A stretch of DNA of 64,000 bases from Phytophthora colocasiae (lineage: Eukaryota > Oomycota > Peronosporomycetes > Peronosporales > Peronosporaceae): assembly GCA_018806915.1 (NCBI GenBank), contig JAGKQI010000096.1, forward strand, positions 992,001-1,056,000. The letters run 5' to 3'. The first letter of the stretch is position 1; each line of letters opens with the position of its first letter. Below, piece by piece: positions 56,889 to 64,000 of this stretch. Under the pieces are notes generated by a model. The model ran no database searches. It saw nothing but the letters and a program-made list of their open reading frames with translations, and was not told the DNA's origin. A program made the position numbers and the translations under genes.

Positions 56889-58265
56889 TCACAACTGCGT
56901 CGCGTCCAGATCTTCCTCCTCCGACCCAGACGACTCGCCCAACACGTCGTTCTCTACGCTGGTGTGACGCGAAGTAGCCTCGACGCCCACGTAGCTATGG
57001 CGGCGCGAATTGGTTTCAACTCGTACTCTGCGGTTGAGCCGGTATTCTCTCTGCCTCTCCTCTTCGTACTCTTCTCCGTCAAGACCGATGCCTCTGAGGC
57101 GACACTCATATTTGCGATAGTTGTCTCCGTCCACGGCACGGAGTGGACGCAGACGGACGTGCACATTTGTCAGCGCCAGACATGCCTTAAAGTACATGTC
57201 GTACCTGCATTCGTCCCAGCGATATTTGTCCGCACACAGCGCCCAAATAGTCTTCATCCGGCCGAAGTAGTTTTCTACAATCACACGATCATGTGAGATC
57301 CTGTCGTTCTGGGCTACGTCGGCCATAGCAAGAGTCCGAAGACCCTGTTGTTTCTTGGGATGGATTGCGCGGAAGTCTGTCGCCAGGCCTTGATACCCTT
57401 TATCCGTCAGTACGGCCCACTCGTTAGGATATTTATCGTGTAGTGGATCGCTGTCTGGAAGATTAATTTCATCCGACTGTTTCTTGAGTGCGTTCAAATG
57501 GAACGCAGCGTTTTCTCGAAACGTGGTAATGTCAGCAACACTACCCCGCGCGTGTGGAGTACAATTTAGTGCGATACCAGTAGGAAGCACAGACACTTCG
57601 ACCTTGTAGCCGTAGAGATGATGTTTGCCACTGTAGTACGAGATCGCCTCCCGGTGATTACCCAACGGACGATTCGCCTGCTGGAAGGTAACGTCGGTAG
57701 CGTATCTAGCACATTTGAAGTTGTCAAACGTGTTCCCGCTAAGCGTGAGTTTCTCCACAGTCACTTTCTCTTGCGAGCTAACATACAGCTCGTACAGGCG
57801 AGGCGCGACCACAGTTAAAAATCCTCGAACCAGCTTCTGGAAGGTGGACGGAGATTTTTTAAACATGTGAGCGACGGTATCCCACCTACCACAGTGCTTC
57901 AGCGCGCAGACCGACATGAAAAACGCGTCTTTCGGGGATTCCTCTGGCTTCTTTCCACGCCCCACACCCCAGTTAGAAGCGACGAAGCCCTCGATACTCT
58001 GCCAGATGCGATCGAATTCCGCCGGCGAAAAGTTCGTGTGCTTGAGCACACCTTCGGGTCCTTCAGCACGGAGACACAGGTCGTAGTGAGGATTCGGGGT
58101 GGCGAGCTCGTCATCCGAGTCCAAACCTCGAGTAGGAGGGACAATTCGTGCGATCTTTGCCTTGCGTTTTTCATCTTCACGAAAGAGTTCGGCAGAAGCT
58201 GCACGAAACTCGGCTACAGACAGCTGTCGCTTGGAGCGCTTCGAAGACTTTTTGGTGGCGGGCAT
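56889..58265 (-). CDS. PIF/Harbinger-type DDE transposase
   Basis: This intact ORF of 458 aa begins with a basic tail (MPATKKSSKRSKRQ). The DDE nuclease motifs are complete: first Asp in ARYATDVTFQQ, second in VLTDKGYQG, and Glu in VIVENYFGRMK, with the FGRMK..W block typical of Harbinger/IS5-like DDE_4 nucleases. Lines such as KYRWDECRYDMYFKACLALTN follow, and a C-terminal acidic tail (GSEEEDLDATQL) ends it. It would cut and rejoin element ends, normally together with a Myb-like partner such as the one encoded at 54942-55820. No lesion is visible, so the gene may be active. Its own element ends were not identified. Confidence 0.92.
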   Translation of the reverse strand: MPATKKSSKRSKRQLSVAEFRAASAELFREDEKRKAKIARIVPPTRGLDSDDELATPNPHYDLCLRAEGPEGVLKHTNFSPAEFDRIWQSIEGFVASNWGVGRGKKPEESPKDAFFMSVCALKHCGRWDTVAHMFKKSPSTFQKLVRGFLTVVAPRLYELYVSSQEKVTVEKLTLSGNTFDNFKCARYATDVTFQQANRPLGNHREAISYYSGKHHLYGYKVEVSVLPTGIALNCTPHARGSVADITTFRENAAFHLNALKKQSDEINLPDSDPLHDKYPNEWAVLTDKGYQGLATDFRAIHPKKQQGLRTLAMADVAQNDRISHDRVIVENYFGRMKTIWALCADKYRWDECRYDMYFKACLALTNVHVRLRPLRAVDGDNYRKYECRLRGIGLDGEEYEEERQREYRLNRRVRVETNSRRHSYVGVEATSRHTSVENDVLGESSGSEEEDLDATQL

Positions 58266-58544
58266 GTCAATGCGAATTGGAGGAGGTGGATTCGGAAGTG
58301 AGTCCGCGAAGGCAGCTTCGCTTTAGAGCTGCTCTTATATAGCCGGCTGCGGATTATAGTGAGGAAGTGCGCAATTCGAAGTAAATTCCTAATTCGAGTA
58401 CATTCTAGAACTTCGAAACTATAGGCGCTTATATACGCTGGTCCGAAATCAGGATTTGAAGGAAGATTGTACTTTCCAAGTGCGAAAAGTGTCAAATACC
58501 GTTCCTTTGCTCTAATTATTCATTTACCTAACCAACGTTTTTAG

Positions 58545-59230
58545 CCTATCCACTACCCAGACACGACCAACATTTCAGACCCCTTCGGGCAGTTCGCATG
58601 GCCCAATGAGACTTTACTCGAGTCTCCGGAACGCAGGGAAGTTTCGACTCGTTTGGAGGCGCTCAGATGTGGGAAGTTGAGTACATCACCACGTACAAGT
58701 CGATCGTAGCTCAGTTTGCTGACATCATTAAAGCCCAGTTCTTCGCGCACGTACACAGCATCGAGTTCTGTGTGCCCCTCATCGCTGAGCAGCAGCAACA
58801 AGAAGCAACGAGCGGTGCTGGGCTCGTGCCGTTGTTCATGTCGGCGGCCATTTCGCCCATTTATGGCAACAACCCGGCGTTCATGGTCTGGGACTTCGAC
58901 GCTAGTATGTACGAGGTACTGGACTTCACAGTGTACGGTACCAACATTTCGTCCGATAACCAAGAGCTGGATTGGCAGCCACTCTTCACAGCGAGCACCG
59001 CGTACGGCGTCAACTCATTGCGTACGTCAGAGCTGAACACGTTCGTGAAGCGCGCAGCTTCGGACTCAGAGTTGCTGGAGCAGTACTACTACAACTCGAA
59101 GGCGCAGTCGTATTTGCAGTCGCCGTGCAAGGATGCATCGTGTAGGGCGAAGTGGCTGTGCACGATGCAGTGGTTCACCACATCCGATGAGTTCCAGGCG
59201 TGCGTGGCGGGACTGAAGGCTGGCAACTAG
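58545..59230 (+). pseudogene. 3' half of a sphingomyelinase-like metallophosphoesterase
   Basis: The piece begins right after an acceptor (GTTTTTAG at 58537-58544) with YPDTTNISDPFGQFAW, matching the start of exon 3 of the intact gene at 60125-61751. About 30 bases corresponding to KFAYIAGHIAPIV are lost near 58640, shifting the frame. From about 58660 it is open to 59230 (QFADIIKAQFFAHVHSIEF with the GHxH-type metal motif now AHVH, then GNNPAFMVWDFD and ELDWQPLF). The C-terminal TM helix of the intact gene is absent. The 5' exons are not upstream; they lie on the other strand at 61813-62830. Confidence 0.82.
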
Positions 59231-59367
59231 GAAGGTCCTAGTCGGCCCATTAGTACAGTCTGCTGTACTACAAACTGCCAACGCAATTTGAGGGGTTTAT
59301 GTCGTTTGATAGGTTTTGTGTAATGCTCGTGTGGTTTTTAGTTGGAGCGGACCAATTGTTGATAGTC

Positions 59368-60005
59368 ATGGAGGATGTGGCCTGGAAGTGCACGGCAGCC
59401 TTCGTGCTCGGCGCTGCAACGCACTACTTCGTCTCCTCTTACCTACTGAATGACATCACTAAAACCTCGAGCAGTAGCACCAAGGACAGCAGCAGCGACG
59501 TGGAGCCTCGCTCTGCCGCCTCGTCCCGGTCCTCCTCCGGCTCCTCGGACGACTGGGAGGGTGAGGACTCGGCCAGTTGGGTGCCCCACAAGATGGTTAT
59601 GTGCGTGCGAACCGACTTGAAGATGGGTAAGGGCAAGATCGCGGCTCAGTGCTGTCATGCGACATTGGGCGCATACAAACGCGCGAGCAAGCGGACGCCG
59701 GACGCTGTTCGCGCGTGGGAGATGCTGGGTCAGGCCAAGGTCTGCCTCAAGGTGGATTCGGAGGAGGAAATGCTCGCTCTGGCAGAGAAGGCAGCTGAGC
59801 GCGGACTTGTCAACTATGTTGTGGTGCGTTGACCGTTGTAGCTGTGATGGTGTGGCTTTAAACTGATGATTTCGAGCTGTTTTTTTTTGAACAGATTGAT
59901 GCCGGAAGGACGCAGATTGCGCCGGAGAGCAAGACGGTGCTAAGTATTGGACCGGCACCACTGAAGGTAATCGATGAGGTCACAGGCCACCTTAAGCTCA
60001 TGTGA
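59368..60005 (+). CDS. PTRH2: Peptidyl-tRNA hydrolase 2
   Basis: Exons 59368-59823 and 59895-60005 give 188 aa. An N-terminal membrane helix ([19 protein letters not shown]) is followed by a Ser-rich linker and the PTH2 domain: [44 protein letters not shown], and in exon 2 [19 protein letters not shown] and VTGHLKLM at the end. It frees tRNA from peptidyl-tRNA. The N-terminal anchor matches mitochondrial outer-membrane PTRH2/Bit1. An in-frame ATG at 59299 would add 23 mostly hydrophobic residues. The gene lies between the dead and intact metallophosphoesterase copies. Confidence 0.95.
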
Positions 60006-60124
60006 GCGCGCTGAGATGAGACTGGAAAACAGTATCTTTGATTAAGTTGTTCCACGATCTTTACATGTGTACAGTATGCCATGCTCTTCTTCCTGCATGA
60101 TGACAGGGTCAAAAGTTGCTGCAG

Positions 60125-61751
60125 TTACAGCGTTGCGATGGTGTCGTACTGCGAGCGGTTTTTCAGAACACCAGCGCGTTGGAGGATGAACACGGTTAAT
60201 GCCACGCACGCCACCGCAACGACCGTCGCTAACGCTGTCGCTTCGATCGTTGTCAACACGTCTTTTGCTGCAAAATTGGTGTCTGATGTGCTGGAACTGG
60301 AAGAGGCTGCAAACACATCATCCACGTGGCCAGCCAGCATCGTTTCTGCAGTGTCGACACAAGCCAGGTGCTCGCCCTTCGTAGTCCACCACTTGAGTGT
60401 ACACATTGTCTTGGCATGGCATGCTGCGTCCTTGCAAGGGCGAGCGTTGGGCGAGCGAGCCTTCATGTTCAAGTAGTACATTTCCACTAAGCTCACGTTC
60501 TGCTCAGCGCGCTGAACAAAAGCCGAAAGCTCGGACAGTGATAGTGACTTGAGGTCGTAAGCCTCGCTTGCCTTGAACAGAAGCTTCCAGTCGAGTTGAG
60601 GCTCGCTCTCCGCGATGTAGGAGGCATATACGGCATAGTCGATCACCTCATATGTCTCGGTATCGTACTCCCAGACCATGAAAGAAGGATTATTGCCGAA
60701 AAGTGGCGAGATCGATCCCGTAATGTACAACGGTAGCAGTTGGAAGGGGTCGTCCCCTCCTGTAGGCCCATCAAGCGACGCCACGGGTACACGGAACTCG
60801 ACACTGTGCACATGGCCAAAGAATTGCGCCTTGATCACATCGGCATACTTTCCGACGATGTTCTTGTACTTCACGATGTACTTCGTGTGCCACTGCGGGT
60901 TGCCTCCATACGAGTCCACAATAGGAGCGATATGGCCAGCAATGTATGCAAATTTGCCGGCATCCTGCAGCTCCGCAAGAGTCTTATCCAACCATGCAAA
61001 CTGACCAAACGGATCCGGTTGCTTCGACGTGTCAGGCACATGGCTCGGCTGCGTATCACACAAAAAGCTTATCAGAACTACATTCATCACTAGCAAGTGC
61101 TTCAACTTACCGAATATGGCACTGTATTCAGCGTGATCACATGCAATTTGTCATCCAGTGCATAACTCAAAAATCCACGTCGATTCAGCAGATCCAAGTT
61201 CGCTGCTGACAGCGAGTCTTCCCATACCTCGGAGATGATCTCAATGGACGGGTTCGTCTCCGTCTCCGGGTCCGTCACCAGCATGTGGTAGTCCGGGTCT
61301 GTCATTAAGGGCAATAACACACATCAGTCTTCTTCCTCATACACGAACAACCTCTTGCTGCATTCTTACTTCCATCTGCATTGCCAATGACGGCCGTGAC
61401 TTCCAACTTCCTGTCCTGACGTTTGGGTGGGTAATAATTCTCCATCGCGTGGACATTTTTCTCCACAGCTTTAGCAATATATTCATCAGTGAACAACCCG
61501 TGTGCTGCGTGGTCTCCCGTGTACAAGAAGAGCTCCGGGTCAGCCACCACGTGCTCTTTGGCGTAAACCAGTGCGGACTCGAGGAGTGCTAGAGGAGCGT
61601 CTTGAAAGTAACCGATGGGGATGCGGGCGTCGTCCGCAGCGGAGAACGACTCGGAGATGTTCAAGTGCACGTCCGAGAAGTGCAGGATGCGCCCCACGGA
61701 CGCTGCAGACGCCGGCGCACACAGCAGCGCTAGCAGCGTCAGTCCCAGCAT
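60125..61751 (-). CDS. Acid sphingomyelinase-like calcineurin-fold phosphoesterase
   Basis: Exons 61751-61370, 61298-61111 and 61048-60125 give 497 aa. A signal peptide (MLGLTLLALLCAPASAASVG) leads into the metallophosphoesterase domain: SDVHLN, LYTGDHAAH, VIGNADGN, AGHIAP and FGHVH. These give most metal ligands in the order seen in acid sphingomyelinases. Block 3 reads GNAD, without the usual His of GNH. The C-terminal domain is Cys-containing (CKDAACHAKTMCTLKWW), followed by a Ser-rich stretch and a TM helix (ALATVVAVACVALTVFIL), so the enzyme is probably a cell-surface ectoenzyme. The substrate is unknown; sphingomyelin or nucleotides are possible. Confidence 0.88.
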
Positions 61752-61812
61752 GCTTTGAGGAATTGTACAGTAACCTGTGATAATGCATAAATATTATATT
61801 ACGGAGAGTCAC

Positions 61813-62830
61813 TGAGCATGGTAACATGTTGAGTGTCAAGACGACGAGCTTCTCATCCAAGTCATACGTCAGGTAGCCACGGTGGTTGAACCAGTCAAGG
61901 TTTGACTTGGGCAGCGTTTCCTGCCAGGCTGCCGATATCAACGTGATGGACGGATTCGTTTCCGTTTCCGGGTCTGTCACATTCATGGTATAACTGGGAG
62001 CTGCAACGAAGCTCGTCAATTCTTTTCATTCGAACTCAAGAAAGCAAACTCCTACGTACCAGTGTCAGTGTTACCAATCAGAGCAGTGATGTCCAAGCTT
62101 GTGTCGTTGTTCTCTGTCGCGTAGTAGTGCGCCATGGTCTGGACGTTCGTTTTCACGGTTTCGGCGACAAAATCACCCGAAAAATTACCGCGAACGACGT
62201 GGTCTCCCGTGTACTTCTCCATTAGGTTTTTTGGTGAGCCACACAAAATTGTTAGCAGTATTTGATTGGTAAAAAATAACTTGTCTTGCTGTTTTTGGCG
62301 TATTTTATTCCGCTAGGTGCCATGCTGCAATAAAACCTCGATCAATTTTTAGCCCATTGAAGCGTTTACAGACAATATCGGTTTGCCAGGACGGAGTCAA
62401 TTAGCTCCTACCGCTCGTGTAAAAGTGCGATTGATTATCGCTAAAAATTGACCGAATTACGAAATTTAACCTTACGGCTCCTCTCAGACGCAAGACAAAA
62501 GTTATTCTACCATTCAAACGAAGGCTCCGTTTCAGCAGGAAGTCCGGGAGCATATACCTTGCGCCTTCAGCTTTCTAATGGTGTGCGCCATGCTTGCTAA
62601 CTCTAAAAACTTTTTCCGCTATGCCCACTTTTTAGAAATGGCGATAGTACGGTGGACCGGAGAAGTACAGGAAGAAAGCTGGGTCAGGCATTAACTTTTT
62701 GGCAAAATCGAGACCAGATGTCAGTAGGGTGAGTGGAGTGTCACCACCATACTTAAACGCCATGGCTTCCGACTCGGTTGCGTTGAGGGACTTGGAAATA
62801 TTCGGGACGGGCTTTTTTATGAGGAACGGT
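61813..62830 (-). pseudogene. 5' half of a sphingomyelinase-like gene, with an insertion
   Basis: Three pieces match exons 1-2 of the intact gene at 60125-61751. About 62830-62665 encodes NISKSLNATESEAM and LMPDPAFFLY. After the 450-bp insertion, 62214-62060 encodes TGDHVVRGNFSGDFV and ALIGNTDTG, then 62000-61813 encodes PSYTMNVTDPETETNPS, SNLDWFNHRGYLTY and LTLNMLPCS. The signal peptide and SDVH block are not recognisable (only KPVPNIS remains). After 61813 a donor (GTGACT) follows but no exon 3; about 60 bp later the intact gene begins. The missing exon 3 is on the plus strand at 58545. Confidence 0.78.
62215..62664. mobile_element. 450-bp insertion with GTAC duplication
   Basis: This sequence splits the codons for LY and TG of the dead phosphoesterase. 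It is flanked by GTAC at 62211-62214 and 62665-62668, and its termini are TTCTCC/GGAGAA. Removing it with one GTAC restores the reading seen in the intact paralogue. It has no ORF, is AT-richer than the flanks, and contains an internal inverted pair (ATCAATTTTTAGC at about 62340 and GCTAAAAATTGAC at about 62439). It is probably a small non-autonomous DNA element of unknown family. Confidence 0.7.
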
Positions 62831-62946
62831 GTCTGCTTTCTGAGGAACAGCTAGAAAAGGATGATGGAACAGCGGCGAAATGGATGCTCGCTGAGTAATT
62901 TCCAACAACCAAGTCAAACACTATACAATGCGTGTATATTCTACAT

Positions 62947-63290
62947 CTAGACGGTAGTCTCGAACGGAACGGGCCCAGTTACATTTACGCCGTGAATGTA
63001 AGCTGCATGAACGAGCTCAGCAAGAGCTTCGCACTTAACGAGAACTTCTCGCTTGTTCGCAAACTTAACAACCCAAAGGTAAATGCCTTTTTCTTCCGTC
63101 CAAGAGAATACATTCCCCAGCAAAAAATGGCTTGGACCGTCAGGGTCTGTTGCGTTGACTGGAAATTCCTTCATCACGTTCCAGTGAAGTGGCGTCGCTG
63201 GCTTGTTCAGGAAATCTTTCACAAGCACATCTACCGAGAATTGATGCGAATTAGTTGGAAATGTAGGAAGAGGAGGTTTGTTTGATGCAG
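62947..63290 (-). other. Unrecognised open frame, probably a gene fragment
   Basis: The minus-strand frame is open over roughly 110 codons ending at 62947. It has coding-like content (LNKPATPLHWNVMKEFPV, DGPSHFLLGNVFSW, EALAELVHAAYIHGVNV) but no ATG, only GTG near 63228. I do not recognise it. It sits between transposon and pseudogene debris, so it is probably a relic. It partly overlaps the possible LTR on its right. Confidence 0.4.
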
Positions 63291-63548
63291 AGTAAATTGC
63301 AGAATGAACATTGACTGACTGACCTATTTTGTTCTACAGCAACACCCGTCGTACTGCTCGCCCTTGGCCTTCACTGGCAGCCCTTGGACCGCCATCTTCA
63401 ACGATGCTCGCCTGGATTCTTGCCCTAGCGACATCAAAACTCGTCCTACGCCGCCAGACGTCCAGTCACTCCATGTGCCACTTGTTTGGCCTGGGTCGAC
63501 CACTGTCGAGTCCAACTCGCCCCCCACAAGCGGCGCATGGGGTCGTCG
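63228..63548 (-). repeat. Possible 3' LTR of the copia element
   Basis: Downstream of the copia ORF on the minus strand a purine-rich tract (TGTGGGGGCGAG, about 63514-63525) looks like a polypurine tract. The about 300 bp after it could be the LTR. Without the other LTR this cannot be verified. Confidence 0.3.
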
Positions 63549-64000
63549 TTAGATTGAGGAGTCCACGATGCCGCATAGAGCACGTTTGTGCTGGAACTGG
63601 GTTCTTGCCAAGGCTTTCGTTAGCAAGTCTGCGGGCATGTCACCTGTAGGAACATACTCGACAGTTAGTTCTCCTTGGTGAATCAAGTCCTTGACGGCGT
63701 GATACTTTACGTCCACAGTTTTCTGTGTGTCGCTGAGACCGTTCCGCTGAAGGCGCTTCATTGCAGGTTGGCTGTCCATGACCAGCTTTAATGGCACGTG
63801 TTTTTGAAGTACTTCGTCCACCAGCAACCGCACCATCAGCGCGTCCTCGATACCCGTGTCTGCTGCCACATATTCAGCAGCCGTGCTGGACTTGCAAACG
63901 ATTGTTTGTTTCTTGCTGGTCCATGCCACTGGGCATCCAAACAGATACACCACGGATCCAGACACGCTCTTCCGATCCACCCTGTCGTTGGCCCAGTCAG
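63549..64000 (-). CDS. Ty1/copia polyprotein, RNase H end (partial)
   Basis: The visible part is the last 143 or more residues of a copia-type Pol, running off the window. It begins with [38 protein letters not shown] (RNase H active-site region with Ser-Thr-Ala-Glu-Tyr), [10 protein letters not shown] with the next acidic residue, then [18 protein letters not shown] and [16 protein letters not shown], a sequence shared by nearly all copia elements. It ends at 63549. The frame is open, so this may be a young insertion. Confidence 0.93.
   Translation of the reverse strand, partial: DWANDRVDRKSVSGSVVYLFGCPVAWTSKKQTIVCKSSTAAEYVAADTGIEDALMVRLLVDEVLQKHVPLKLVMDSQPAMKRLQRNGLSDTQKTVDVKYHAVKDLIHQGELTVEYVPTGDMPADLLTKALARTQFQHKRALCGIVDSSI

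Noticed and set aside
56500..58544. Terminal inverted repeats around the Harbinger transposase (for example GGTTAGGTA near 56578 and its complement near 58525)
   Set aside because: The similarity is short and no matching target duplication flanks it.
62215..62664. Reading the 450-bp stretch as an intron of the phosphoesterase
   Set aside because: Splicing GT-AG at its edges would not restore the frame, whereas removing it with one GTAC does; the intact paralogue has no intron there.

Overview
The window is eukaryotic nuclear DNA, most probably from an oomycete of the Phytophthora type. Protein-coding genes are densely packed on both strands. Introns are short (mostly 50-90 bp, GT-AG) and spacers are often under 300 bp. 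Genes appear in tail-to-tail and head-to-head pairs, and PIF/Harbinger, Mutator-like (MULE) and copia elements are present. Species assignment is inference from gene content and layout only. Exon boundaries below were set by hand from splice sites plus family alignment recalled from knowledge, without any search.

Bases 1-33,150 are a conserved housekeeping block: a USP47-like deubiquitinase (cut by the window edge), a KIF4-type kinesin, a Dsc3-like ubiquitin-ligase subunit, a BED finger fused to a PTPS-III-like pterin enzyme, a DDX5/Dbp2 RNA helicase with one unusually long intron, a tandem-repeat inward-rectifier K+ channel, an HDHD2-type phosphatase, a Rim15/IRE/MAST-type AGC kinase, rRNA-processing Efg1, CCDC124, one unrecognised basic protein, the PKA regulatory subunit, mitochondrial HslV, TRAPPC13, and a large FHA/cyclic-nucleotide-fold protein ending in a CaaX box.

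Bases 33,400-42,720 hold a head-to-tail array of four copies of a multi-pass membrane protein family I do not recognise. All four copies are broken, each by different lesions. The third carries a 2,049-bp MULE-like transposon flanked by a perfect 8-bp target duplication, and its reading frame is otherwise intact across the insertion site.

Bases 42,720-53,670 return to conserved genes, all on the minus strand: DDX59-like helicase, cytochrome c oxidase subunit 6a, an ankyrin protein, a multi-pass class-3 lipase, and a TPLATE-like adaptor of the TSET complex.

Bases 53,890-64,000 are rearranged and transposon-rich. An Nse4 (SMC5/6 complex) gene copy is interrupted by a 1,465-bp element with perfect 12-bp terminal inverted repeats and a TAG target duplication. 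That element carries a Myb/SANT-like gene but no transposase. A Harbinger-type DDE transposase gene lies just beyond the Nse4 3' end. A secreted, membrane-anchored metallophosphoesterase related to acid sphingomyelinase follows, together with two complementary halves of a dead paralogue on opposite strands. One half is itself interrupted by a 450-bp insertion with a GTAC duplication. A PTH2 peptidyl-tRNA hydrolase lies between them, and the window ends in a copia RNase H. No tRNA, rRNA, CRISPR or RXLR-type effector gene was recognised.
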